This document shows, piece after piece, positions 37,364 to 46,600 of a stretch of 64,000 bases of DNA (position 1 is the stretch's first letter; each line of letters starts with the position of its first letter). A model generated the notes under the pieces. The model saw nothing but the letters and a program-made list of their open reading frames with translations, searched no databases and was not told where the DNA came from. Position numbers and translations under genes: made by a program. This DNA is from JANNPJ01 sp965200525. GTDB taxonomy: Bacteria; Actinomycetota; Actinomycetes; Actinomycetales; Kineosporiaceae. The stretch spans positions 4,402,001 to 4,466,000 of the forward strand of contig OZ241368.1 of NCBI GenBank assembly GCA_965200525.1, written 5' to 3'.

Positions 37364-38014
37364 ATGCCAACGGCCACCGACCCGCCTTCTGCCCTGCGCG
37401 GCCTGATCGTCGACTGGGGTGGCGTGCTGACCGCCCCGATCGACGAGGCGATGAGCGCCTGGGCCCGGCACGAGGGCATCGACCTGACCGTCTACCGCAC
37501 GGTCATGAGGCGCTGGATCGAGCTGACGCCGTCCCCGATCCACGAGCTCGAGCGCGGTGGCCTGGCCCCCGACGAGTTCGAGCGCCGGCTGGCCGAAGCC
37601 TTCCGGGGCGAGGGGGTCGCGGTCGAGGCCGACGGTCTGCTGGCCCGGATGCTCGACGGGCTGCGGGAACTCTCCGACGACATGGTCAACCTGGTTCGCC
37701 GGGCCCGCCGTAGCGGCCTGAAGACGGCGCTGCTGTCGAACTCCTGGGGCGAGCATTATCCGGAGCACCTGTGGGTCGGGGCCTTCGACGCGGTGGTGAT
37801 CTCCGGGCGGGTCGGGATGCGCAAGCCCGACCAGGAGATCTTCGTGCACACGGCCGAAGTGCTGGGCCTGGCTCCGGGCGAGTGCGTGATGGTCGACGAC
37901 CTGAAGGCCAACATCCAGGGCGCGGTCGCGGCCGGGCTGGTCGGCGTCCTGCATCGCAGTTACGCCGAGACCCTCGACGAGCTCGAGGTGCTGTTCGGGA
38001 CGGCGCTGGGCTGA
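37364..38014 (+). CDS. HAD-superfamily hydrolase, IA type
   Basis: A 216-residue haloacid-dehalogenase-like phosphatase. Motif I is LIVDWGGVLT, with the nucleophile Asp but Gly in place of the usual second Asp; motif II is ALLSNSW; motif III is the Lys in GMRKPDQEIF; motif IV is VMVDDLKANIQGA. The DWGGVLT form is the type seen in IA phosphatases related to the N-terminal domain of soluble epoxide hydrolase. Substrate unknown. ATG at 37364 is chosen; GTG at 37325 would add 13 residues without similarity. Transcription is probably from its own short upstream region. Confidence 0.85.
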   Translation: MPTATDPPSALRGLIVDWGGVLTAPIDEAMSAWARHEGIDLTVYRTVMRRWIELTPSPIHELERGGLAPDEFERRLAEAFRGEGVAVEADGLLARMLDGLRELSDDMVNLVRRARRSGLKTALLSNSWGEHYPEHLWVGAFDAVVISGRVGMRKPDQEIFVHTAEVLGLAPGECVMVDDLKANIQGAVAAGLVGVLHRSYAETLDELEVLFGTALG

Positions 38015-38029
38015 CCACCCCGATCCAGG

Positions 38030-38131
38030 CTGGTCACGGGGGCTGGTCACGGGGGCTGGTCACAGGGGCTGGTCACAGGGGTTGGTCGCAAGGGCTGTTC
38101 GCAACGGCTGGGCGTAGGGCTGGTCGAGGGG
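38030..38131. repeat. 13-bp degenerate tandem repeat between HAD and WS/DGAT genes
   Basis: About eight copies of a 13-base unit follow the HAD stop directly: ctggtcacggggg twice, ctggtcacagggg twice, then ttggtcgcaaggg, ctgttcgcaacgg, ctgggcgtaggg and ctggtcgagggg. Divergence increases left to right. It is non-coding and fills most of the 187-base spacer. Confidence 0.85.
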
Positions 38132-38201
38132 CCGGTTGAGGGCAGGTTGAGGGTCGACGTGCGACGATGGCCCGATCTCGTCGGCGTCAGGAGGTGCGAC
38201 G

Positions 38202-39644
38202 GTGACCGACCGGTTGTCGTCCCTCGACGTCTCGTTCCTGTATCTGGAGCAGCCGTCGACGGCCATGCACGTCGGCTCGGTGATGGTCTTCCGAACCCCG
38301 GCCGGTGGCCTCGACGTCGACCGGTTCACCCGGCACGTCGGCTCCCGGATCGCCTTCGTGCCCCGCTACCGCCAGCGCATCCGGACCATCCCGGGCCGGA
38401 TCGCCAACCCGGTCTGGGTCGACGACGAGCACTTCGACCTGAGCTACCACATCCGGCGCTCGGCCCTGCCCCGCCCCGGCAACGACCAGCAGCTGGAAGA
38501 ACTGGTCGCCCGTCTGCAGTCCCGCCCGCTCGACCGCCGCCGCCCACTGTGGGAGCTCTATCTCGTCGAGGGGCTCAGCGACGGGCGGTTCGCCCTGATC
38601 AGCAAGGTCCATCAGGCCCTGGTGGACGGCGTCCACACGGTCGACCTGGGTCAGGTGATCCTCGACGACTCGCCCGACGCGCTCGACCCGCCGCTGTTCA
38701 ACTGGCAGGCGGTGGCCGAGCCGACCACGGTCGAGCTGCTGGTCGGCGCGGTGGTCGACTCGGTCCGCCGGCCCGGCCAGGTGATCGACGCGGTTCGTAA
38801 CGGTCTGGTCGACGTCCGGGACACGGCCGAGTTCACCGCCCGTACGGCTGGGAGGGTGGTCCGGGCGGCCCGACGGGCCGCCGGAGGCCCACCCAAGAGC
38901 CCGCTGACCCAGCCGGTCACCGCTCATCGCCGGTTCGCCATGATCACCACCGACCTGGAGGACTACCGCACGATCCGGTCCAAGGTCTCGGTCAACAGCG
39001 TCCGCCCGGACGAGTCGGCGACCCCGGTGGCCTCGATCACCGTGAACGACGTCGTCCTGGCCGTTCTGGCCGGTGCCCTCCGGGCCTGGCTGCTGGCCCG
39101 GGGCGAGCCGGTACCGACCGGCAGCATCGTGCGCACCCTGGTGCCGATGAGCGTCCGGGTCGACGACCCGCAGGCCGCCGGGGCCATCGGCAGCCGGGTC
39201 GACTCGATCCTGGTCGACCTGCCGACCGGCGAGGCCAGCCCGATGATGCGCCTGCACCAGGTGGCCTATCAGACCAAAGGCCACCGGGAGACCGGCCAGG
39301 CGGTCGACGCCCCGTCGCTGGCCGGCATCGCCGGCTTCGCCCCGCCGACCCTGCACTCGCTCGGGGCCCGCGTGGCCAGCGGCCTGTCGCGGCGGATCTT
39401 CCATCTGGTGGTGACCAACGTGCCCGGCCCGCAACAACCCCTCTACGTGGACGGCGCCCAGATGGTGGCCACCTACCCGGTGGTGCCGCTGGCCGCCGGG
39501 CAGGCCCTGAGCATCGGCCTGACCTCCTACGCCGGGAAGGTTTACTACGGGCTGAACGCTGATCGGGAGGCGATGCCGGACGTGGACGTGGTCGGGCAGT
39601 GCATCGTCGATGCCCTGGCCGAGTTCACGGAGGCGGTTCGATGA
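38202..39644 (+). CDS. Wax ester synthase / diacylglycerol acyltransferase (WS/DGAT)
   Basis: A 480-residue acyltransferase that joins acyl-CoA to diacylglycerol or a fatty alcohol, making storage lipid at the inner membrane face. Family features include LSSLDVSFLYLEQPSTAMHVGSVMVF, PLDRRRPLWELYLVEGL, and the C-terminal NVPGPQQPLYVDGAQM and SIGLTSYAGKVYYGLNAD. The catalytic motif HHxxxDG reads HQALVDG (VHQALVDGVHTVDL): the second His is Gln. Activity may differ from that of the model enzymes. GTG at 38202 has aggaggtgcg just upstream. Its stop overlaps the patatin gene (ATGA). Confidence 0.92.
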   Translation: MTDRLSSLDVSFLYLEQPSTAMHVGSVMVFRTPAGGLDVDRFTRHVGSRIAFVPRYRQRIRTIPGRIANPVWVDDEHFDLSYHIRRSALPRPGNDQQLEELVARLQSRPLDRRRPLWELYLVEGLSDGRFALISKVHQALVDGVHTVDLGQVILDDSPDALDPPLFNWQAVAEPTTVELLVGAVVDSVRRPGQVIDAVRNGLVDVRDTAEFTARTAGRVVRAARRAAGGPPKSPLTQPVTAHRRFAMITTDLEDYRTIRSKVSVNSVRPDESATPVASITVNDVVLAVLAGALRAWLLARGEPVPTGSIVRTLVPMSVRVDDPQAAGAIGSRVDSILVDLPTGEASPMMRLHQVAYQTKGHRETGQAVDAPSLAGIAGFAPPTLHSLGARVASGLSRRIFHLVVTNVPGPQQPLYVDGAQMVATYPVVPLAAGQALSIGLTSYAGKVYYGLNADREAMPDVDVVGQCIVDALAEFTEAVR

Positions 39645-40825
39645 CCCACCGGCACCGCACTCACCGCCATTTCGCGGAACGGGCCGCCACCCGGGCCACG
39701 GGCGTGCCGGCCGGCTCCGGCTCGGCGGCCTCGGTGGTCCGGCTGAGCATTCCCGGTGCCCGCCGGGCCGGCGAGGGCGGCCGCTGGGGTCTGGTCCTCG
39801 GCGGCGGCGGCGTCCTCGGCGCGGCCTGGCTGGTCGGGGCCCTGGAGGCGCTCGAACAGTCCCGGCGGATCGACGCCCGCGACGCCGACCTGATTCTCGG
39901 GACCTCGGCCGGCTCAGTGGTCGGTGCCCTGCTTGCGGCCGGCGTCTCGGTGGCCGAGCAACGCGCCGAGCAGCTCCAGGAGGCCGGCGCCCCGGGCCGG
40001 CTCGCTGGAGCCGCCGACCTCGATCTGGACCGCCCGGCCGGGGCCTCGATGCCCCCGCGCCCGCATCTGCGCCCGGGCAGCCCCGCCATCCTGCGCAATA
40101 ACCGGGGAGCGCTGCGGGACATGCCGCGGATGACCGTGCTGGCCGCGCTGGCGCCGGCCGGTACCCGCCAGATGACCGGCGTCGGGCGGCTGATCGAGAC
40201 GGTCGTGCCGGCCGGGGAGTGGCCGGCCCACCCCGGGGTCCGGGCCGTCGCCCTCGACTACGAGAGCGGTCGCCGGGCCGTGTTCGGCGATCCGGCCGGC
40301 CCCCCGGCCGGTCTGTCCGAGGCGGTCCTGGCCTCCTGCGCCATCCCGGGCTGGTTCGAGCCGGTGACGATCGGCGGGCGCCGCTACGTGGACGGCGGCA
40401 TGTGGTCGGCCACCAACGTCGACCTGCTGGCCGACGCCGGCCTGGACGAGATCTTCGTCCTCGCGCCGATGGCCTCGGCCGCCTACGATGCGCCGGGGGA
40501 CTGGCGGACCCGGATGGAACGGCGGGTCCGGATCGCCAGCACCCGCCGTTGCCTGACCGAGGCCCGTATGGTTCACCTCCGGGGCACGGCGGTCACCGTG
40601 CTCGGCCCCGGTCCGGAGGATCTCGAACTGATGGGGTACAACCTGATGGCACCCGAGCGCCGGCGGGTGGTGCTGGAGAGTGCCGTCCGGACCGGGCTGA
40701 CCGCGTTCGCCGACCCAGCTCAGACGTTCGACCTCGACCGGCCTGCCGCCGGTCAGGTCACGACGCCGTCGTCACTCGACGCGGTCGTCATCACCGACAC
40801 GGTTACGGGGAAAGATCGAGAATGA
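39641..40825 (+). CDS. Patatin-like phospholipase
   Basis: A 394-residue acyl hydrolase. The oxyanion loop is LVLGGGGVLGAAWLVG, the nucleophile Ser is in GTSAGSVVG, and the catalytic Asp is in YVDGGMWSATN, so the Ser-Asp dyad is complete. The first 45 residues are a His/Arg-rich extension. Coupling by ATGA to the WS/DGAT gene upstream and DUF6912 downstream suggests a lipid-turnover operon: one enzyme makes neutral lipid, the other breaks acyl esters. Substrate is inferred only from the family. Confidence 0.9.
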   Translation: MTHRHRTHRHFAERAATRATGVPAGSGSAASVVRLSIPGARRAGEGGRWGLVLGGGGVLGAAWLVGALEALEQSRRIDARDADLILGTSAGSVVGALLAAGVSVAEQRAEQLQEAGAPGRLAGAADLDLDRPAGASMPPRPHLRPGSPAILRNNRGALRDMPRMTVLAALAPAGTRQMTGVGRLIETVVPAGEWPAHPGVRAVALDYESGRRAVFGDPAGPPAGLSEAVLASCAIPGWFEPVTIGGRRYVDGGMWSATNVDLLADAGLDEIFVLAPMASAAYDAPGDWRTRMERRVRIASTRRCLTEARMVHLRGTAVTVLGPGPEDLELMGYNLMAPERRRVVLESAVRTGLTAFADPAQTFDLDRPAAGQVTTPSSLDAVVITDTVTGKDRE

Positions 40826-41334
40826 CCCGGGTCTACGTTCCGACCACGCTGGCCGGACTTGCTCGCGCACAGGAACACGGCACCTTGCTCACGGTCGAGT
40901 CGGACGGCGCTGCTGGCGCCGTCCCGGCCCATGCCGTCACCGGCGCGATGCGCGAGTGGTACGTCGAGGGCAACCTTGAAGAGCTGGAGTACTCGGCCCT
41001 GATCGACGCGGCCGAGGCCTCGTTGCGCCTGCTGGCTCTGGAGCCGCAGGCTCCGCGCCGCCGGGTGGTGGTGGCTCTCGACGTCCCCGACGATCTGGTC
41101 CGGCCCGGCGGCGAGCACCGCTCCTCGGTCCGGGTCGAGGGGCCGGTGCAACTGTCCACCGTGGTCAGCGTGCATGTCGACGAGGTCGAGTCGGTGCCGA
41201 CGATCGTGGCCGCGGTGGGCGCGCTGGCCTCGGCCGCGGACGGCGACGAGGACGCCAAGTTCCAGGTCGACGAGGCCGAGGCCTGCGATCTGCTCTGGTA
41301 CGACATCAGCGAGATCGACGACCTGATCGGGTGA
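40822..41334 (+). CDS. DUF6912 family protein
   Basis: A 170-residue actinobacteria-restricted protein with the family pattern: TRVYVPTTLAGLARAQEHG, AHAVTGAMREWYVEGNLEELEYSALIDAAEASLRLL, then RRRVVVALDVPDD and VDEAEACDLLWYDISEIDDL. It is acidic and probably soluble; no function is established to my knowledge. ATG at 40822 overlaps the patatin stop by four bases, placing it in the same operon. Confidence 0.85.
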   Translation: MTRVYVPTTLAGLARAQEHGTLLTVESDGAAGAVPAHAVTGAMREWYVEGNLEELEYSALIDAAEASLRLLALEPQAPRRRVVVALDVPDDLVRPGGEHRSSVRVEGPVQLSTVVSVHVDEVESVPTIVAAVGALASAADGDEDAKFQVDEAEACDLLWYDISEIDDLIG

Positions 41335-41387
41335 TTGCCCGCGGTGGAGCCGAGACGTCTGACCCTACCGACGGGTAGGTTCGCCTG

Positions 41388-42137
41388 GTGAGCCTTGACC
41401 AACTGCAGGACGACTGGACCCGGCTGGGCCAGGAGGATCCGCTCTGGGCGGTCTACGTCGCGCCCGGCACCAAGGGCGGCAAGTGGGACGTCGAGGCGTT
41501 CTTCGCACTCGGCAGGCAGGAGGTCGACCGGGCTCTGGCCGAGCTCGAGCCGCTCGGCCTGACCCCGGGCCGGCGCCGGGCCCTCGACTTCGGCTGCGGC
41601 GTCGGCCGGTTGTCGCAGGCGCTGGCCGGGCACGTCGACGAGGTGATCGGGATCGACATCGCGCCGAGCATGCTGGCCAAGGCCCGCGAACTCGACCGCT
41701 CTCAGGGTCGGGTCCGGTTCGTGCTCAACCAGCGGCCCGATCTGGGTGACGTCGGTTCGGCCGAGGTCGACCTGGTCTACAGCAGCCTGGTGCTCCAGCA
41801 CATGCCGCCCGAACTGGCCCGCGGCTACCTGGCCGAGTTCGTCCGGGTGCTGGCGCCCGGCGGGGTGGCGATCTTCCAGGTGGCGAGCCGGCCCACCCGG
41901 TCGGTCAAGGGCCTGATCTTCCGGCTGGCGCCCTGGCCCCTGCTGCGCTGGGCCCAGCGGCGGGTGCTCGGCTACCCGGCCCCGATGCGGATGAGCCGGA
42001 TGACGTCCGACAACGTGCGGACGGCGATCGCCGGCACCCCGGGCCGGCTGGCGGCCGCGATCGACGACGACTCCTACGGCGGCCACTGGCACTACACCCG
42101 CTACTACGTGACCGTCCCGGCCGCGCCCGAGGCCTGA
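41388..42137 (+). CDS. Class I SAM-dependent methyltransferase
   Basis: A 249-residue Rossmann-fold methyltransferase. Motif I is ALDFGCGVGRLSQALAG, motif II the acidic end of VIGIDIAPSMLAKARE, motif IV VDLVYSSLVLQHM, followed by VRVLAPGGVAIFQVAS. The N-terminus DDWTRLGQEDPLWAVYVAPGTKGGKWDVEAF is of a type seen in methyltransferase-11 family members near lipid or glycan genes. Substrate unknown. GTG at 41388 is preceded by taggttcgcctg without a strong ribosome site. It stands alone in a 53-base spacer after DUF6912. Confidence 0.88.
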   Translation: MSLDQLQDDWTRLGQEDPLWAVYVAPGTKGGKWDVEAFFALGRQEVDRALAELEPLGLTPGRRRALDFGCGVGRLSQALAGHVDEVIGIDIAPSMLAKARELDRSQGRVRFVLNQRPDLGDVGSAEVDLVYSSLVLQHMPPELARGYLAEFVRVLAPGGVAIFQVASRPTRSVKGLIFRLAPWPLLRWAQRRVLGYPAPMRMSRMTSDNVRTAIAGTPGRLAAAIDDDSYGGHWHYTRYYVTVPAAPEA

Positions 42138-42179
42138 GCAGCAGCGCCGGAGCAGCAGCGCCGGGCCGGTGAGGCCGGT

Positions 42180-42974
42180 TCACCAGTGGGCCAGCACCTG
42201 CTCCAGCGCCGGGTAGAACTCGGCCGGGCGCTCCCGGCGCGGGGAGTGCCCGGCGTCCAGAGCCAGCACCTGGGCCCCGCCCGGGCAGGCGGCGGCACAG
42301 CGGTGAGCCGCCGTCCGGGAGACGATCCCGCCCCGCGACGGCTCGCCCCGGATGATCAGCACCGGGCAGTGCACCTCGCTGAGCAGGGCCGGCAACGGCT
42401 CACCCCAGTCGGCCGGCCGTTCCAGGTGGGCCAGGTCGACGTGCTCCTTGCTGCGGACCCACGGTTCGAGCTCGGCCTCCGGCCAGTCCGGGTGGTTGGC
42501 CCGGACCCAGGCGATCCGGGAGGCGTGGTCACCCGCCCGCAGGCCGCCCAGCCAGGACCGCATCCCGGCGCTGGACCCGCTGCGGCGCAGCGTGGTCCGG
42601 GCCGGGTCCTCCAGGATCAGCCCCCGGACCCGGTCCGGACGGGCCGCGGCCAGCCGGGCGGCGGTCAGTGCTCCCATCGAGTGCCCCAGCGCCACCACCG
42701 AGCGGTGGCCGGCCCCGGCCAGCCGGGGCAGGGCGTCGAGGACGGCGGCGGCCGAGGTCAGGTGGTCGGCGATCACGAACGGCCCGTCCCGCAGCGGGGT
42801 CCCGCCGTGGCCGGGGGCGTCCGGGGCCACCACCGGCCACCGGCCGTCCAGGACGGCGGCCAGCGGGCCGAAGACGTCGGCCGAGTCCGTCCAGCCGTGG
42901 AAGGCCAGCAGGGTCGGCCGCGGCTGGACGGGCGCGGGGCCTTCCGCCGGCGCCGGCCAGCTCCGGACCTGCAC
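42180..42974 (-). CDS. Alpha/beta hydrolase
   Basis: A 264-residue alpha/beta-fold hydrolase. The oxyanion motif is AFHGWTDSADVFGPLA, followed by PDAPGHGGTP. The nucleophile is the Ser of LGHSMGALTA, the acid probably the Glu/Asp after PVLIIRGEPSRGG, and the catalytic His that of LDAGHSPRRERP. Substrate unknown. GTG at 42974 is the only usable start before the stop of the upstream DUF2505 gene in the same frame, 42 bases away; homology (VRLRAPDGTVQVRSW) seems to begin a few codons earlier, so an unusual start such as GTC cannot be ruled out. Confidence 0.85.
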   Translation of the reverse strand: MQVRSWPAPAEGPAPVQPRPTLLAFHGWTDSADVFGPLAAVLDGRWPVVAPDAPGHGGTPLRDGPFVIADHLTSAAAVLDALPRLAGAGHRSVVALGHSMGALTAARLAAARPDRVRGLILEDPARTTLRRSGSSAGMRSWLGGLRAGDHASRIAWVRANHPDWPEAELEPWVRSKEHVDLAHLERPADWGEPLPALLSEVHCPVLIIRGEPSRGGIVSRTAAHRCAAACPGGAQVLALDAGHSPRRERPAEFYPALEQVLAHW

Positions 42975-43016
42975 CGTCCCGTCCGGGGCCCGCAGCCGGA
43001 CCGTTCGGGGGGGCGG

Positions 43017-43514
43017 CTACCGCTCGGCCAGCCACGCCCGGCCGATCCGTTGCTCTGCGTCGATCGCGGCCCGGACGGCCGGCTCGGCCGCCTTCTCGAT
43101 CCGGCCGCCGACCAGCGGTACCCGGGCCTTCAGCTCGCCGTCCACCAGTTCGACGCTGCCGCCGTCACCGGTCGCTGTCAGTGACAGCGAGGCCTTGAGC
43201 CGGACCGGTGCCCCGACCACCTCGAGGTCGAGCGTGCCGGTCCGGGCGCCGTCCGGCCCGGCCGGGCCCCAGGTCTCGGTCTGGGCAATCTTGATCTCGT
43301 TCCCGACCAGGGACTTGAACGCGTCCGGAACCTGGTCGGTGGGCATCGCCCGGCGGGTCACGATCACGGCGCCCCCGTTCTCCGGCCGCACTTGCACCTC
43401 CCAGGTGAGTGCCCCGGTCTGTCCCAGCTTACGATCCTGGAACGCCGGATCCGTCAGCATTTCGAAGACGGTCTTCGGGTCGGCGTCGTAGCGGAGATCG
43501 GCGGTCACGCGCAC
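43017..43514 (-). CDS. DUF2505 domain protein
   Basis: A 165-residue protein of an actinobacterial START/polyketide-cyclase-like group: MRVTADLRYDADPKTVFEMLTDPAFQDRK at the start, alternating beta strands, and a C-terminal helix (VPLVGGRIEKAAEPAVRAAIDAEQRIGRAWL). The fold would hold a hydrophobic ligand. Function is unknown. GTG at 43514 is the start; it is divergent from the glutamate dehydrogenase gene and probably cotranscribed with the alpha/beta hydrolase downstream. Confidence 0.85.
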   Translation of the reverse strand: MRVTADLRYDADPKTVFEMLTDPAFQDRKLGQTGALTWEVQVRPENGGAVIVTRRAMPTDQVPDAFKSLVGNEIKIAQTETWGPAGPDGARTGTLDLEVVGAPVRLKASLSLTATGDGGSVELVDGELKARVPLVGGRIEKAAEPAVRAAIDAEQRIGRAWLAER

Positions 43515-43569
43515 GGGTGGATCCTCTCAAGAGATGTTCACGAATCGGGTACACGGCTGAGGCTTGCCT

Positions 43570-43589
43570 GTGACTTACCGGCTGGTCAC
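43570..43589. promoter_or_regulatory. Inverted repeat between DUF2505 and NAD-GDH genes
   Basis: gtgac (43570-43574) and gtcac (43585-43589) are inverted around ten bases in the divergent promoter region, followed by tagcgt. It could be an operator; no specific regulator is indicated. Confidence 0.3.
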
Positions 43590-43690
43590 CTAGCGTCGCA
43601 AGAGTAGGGTCGCCAGGCGGGACCGCAGGTTCGCGGGCCTGGCTGTGACTGGCCATGACGTTGTCTCAGAGTTTCGGTGGGTGTGCCGCG

Positions 43691-46600
43691 ATGTCCGGTG
43701 GAGCCTTGGTGCTGCCGATGACGGATAGTGATCGTCAGACCCTGTTGAGTCTGACCGCACGGAGTGCGGAGCTCCTCGAGGCCGGGCCGTCGGGCCCCGC
43801 CGGAGCGGGCTCGGCGGAGAGACCGCCCGGCCTTCCGGTGAATCGCTTCCTGGAACGCTACTTCCGAAACATCGCTCTGGACGACCTGATCGGCCGCCGG
43901 CCGAGCGACCTGGCCGGCCTGGCTCTCTCACACCGGGCCGTCGCCGCCCGCCGGCCGCAGGGCACGGCGGTGGTCCGGGTGTTCACCCCGACCGACGACA
44001 CCCAGGGCTGGTCCACCGGCCACACCGTGATCGAGATCGTCGCGGCCGACGTCCCGTTCCTGGTCGACTCGGTGAACGGCGAGCTGGCCCGGCTGGACTG
44101 CGAGATCCACCTGGTCATCCACCCGCAGCTGGTGATCCGCCGCGACGTCGCCGGCACGATGCTGGAGATCCTCGACCTGCCCCCGCACCTGGCCGGCCGG
44201 CCCGAACTGCCGCGGGACGCCGTCGTCGAGTCGTGGATCCACGTCGAGATCGACCGGGAGAGCGACACCGACCGGCTGGCCACCCTGCAGGAGGCCCTGC
44301 TCCGGGTCCTGGACGACGTCCGGGTCACGGTGGAGGACTGGCCCAAGATGCGGGCCTCGGCTCTGCGGATCGCGGCCGAGCTGCGCGAGACGCCGCCGGC
44401 CGGTCTGACCGCCGAGGACGTCGACGAGGGCGTCGAGCTGCTGCACTGGCTGGCCGAGGGGCACTTCACCTTCATCGGTTACCGCGAGTACTCGCTGCTG
44501 GAGCGCGACGGCGAGGAGTCACTGCTCGGCCGGACCGGGACCGGCCTCGGTGTGCTGCGGTACGACCAGAAGGTGGCCTCGGACAGCTTCGGCCGGCTGA
44601 CCGCGCCGGCCCGGGCCAAGGCCCGCGAGCGCAGCCTGCTCGTGCTGACCAAGGCCAACTCGCGGGCCACCGTGCACCGCACGGCCTACCTCGACTACAT
44701 CGGGGTGAAGGATTTCGACGACGCCGGTGAGGTGATCGGCGAGCGGCGCTTCCTCGGCCTGTTCGCGTCGTCCGCCTACACCGGCAGCGTGCTCGACATC
44801 CCGGTGGTCCGGCGCAAGGTCGCCGCGGTGCTGGAGCGGGGCGGCTTCTCACCGGACAGCCACTCGGGCAAGGACTTGCTGCAGATCCTGCAGACCTACC
44901 CCCGCGACGAGCTGTTCGAGATCGACGTCGACGATCTCTACGAGATCGCGGTCGCGGTGATGCAACTGCAGGAACGGCGGCGCACCCGGTTGTTCCTGCG
45001 GGTCGACGACTACGGCCGGTACGTGTCCTGCCTGGTCTACCTGCCCCGCGAGCGCTACATCACGAGCGTGCGGACCCGGATCGAGCAGGTCCTGCGGCAG
45101 GCGATCGGTGGCACCAGCGTCGACTACACCGCCCGGGTCACCGAATCGGTGCTGGCCCGGCTGCACTTCGTGGTCCGGGTGCCGGTCGGGGCGGGCATCC
45201 CGGAGCTGGACCCGGCCGCGCTGGAGGCGGCCCTGGTCGAGATCACCCGCAGCTGGGACGACGATTTCCAGGCGGCCGCGGTGAAGGCCCTCGGCGAGGA
45301 GTCGGCCACCCGGTTGCTGCGCCAGTGGGGGTCCGGCTTCCCCGAGGCCTACCGGGCCGACGTCGACCCCCGGGCCGCGGTCGGCGACGTCTGTCGGCTG
45401 AACGCGATGGATCTGGGCCGGGAACGGGACGGCGCGCTGGCGATGAAGCTGTACGAGCCGGAGGGCGCGGCGCCGGACGAGCGCCGGTTCGCGTTCTACC
45501 GGCGCGAGCCGTTGTCGCTCTCCGCGGTGCTGCCCTATCTGGCCCACCTCGGCGTCGAGGTGGTCGACGAGCGACCCTACGAGCTGCGCTCCAGCCAGGG
45601 CCGGCGGGCCTACGTCTACGACTTCGGGCTGCGCGGGGCCCAGGCCGACGGCCGGGTGCCCGGGCTGGACCATCCCGAAGCGGTTCACCGGCTGTTCTGC
45701 AACGCCTTCGAGGCGGCCTGGTGGGGCGATGCCGAGAGCGACGGTTTCAACCGGCTGGTGCTCGGAGCCGGGCTGGACTGGCGGCAGGTCTCGGTGCTGC
45801 GGGCCTACTCCCGCTACCTGCGCCAGGCCGGTTCCACCTTCGGTCAGGACTACGTCGAGGACTGCCTGGTCACCCACTCGGAGGTGGCCGCCCTGCTGGT
45901 CGAGCTGTTCGAGACCCGGTTCGACCCGGACCGGTTCGGCGGCCCGGCCCCCTCCGGGCTGGCCGCCGAGGCCCGCACCACCGCCGCCGAGACCCTGGTC
46001 AGCAAGATCCGGGCCGCCCTGGAGGGCGTGGCCAGTCTCGACCACGACCGGATCCTGCGGGCCTTCCTCGACCTGATCCTGGCCACCATGCGCACCAACT
46101 ACTTCGTCACCGCAGCCCGGGGCTGGGCCGAGCGCCCGGAGGAACCCGAGGACGTCGCCCCGCCGGCGATCGCGCGGCCGGCGCTGGCCCTGAAGCTCGA
46201 CCCGCACGCCCTGACCTACCTGCCGGCGCCGCGACCGGCCCACGAGATCTTCGTCTACTCGCCCGCCATGGAAGGGGTGCACCTGCGCTTCGGCGCCGTC
46301 GCCCGGGGTGGCCTGCGCTGGAGCGATCGCCGGGAGGACTTCCGGACCGAGGTGCTCGGCCTGGTCAAGGCCCAGATGGTCAAGAACGCGGTGATCGTGC
46401 CGACCGGGGCCAAGGGCGGCTTCGTGGCCAAGCAGCTGCCCGATCCGGCCGCGGACCGGGACGCCTGGCTGGCCGAGGGCATCGCCTGCTACCGCAGCTT
46501 CATCAGCGCCCTGCTCGACGTCACCGACAACCAGGCGCTCGGCCCGGAGGGCGAGCAGGTCGTCGTCCCGCCGCCGCGGGTGGTGCGGCACGACGGCGAC

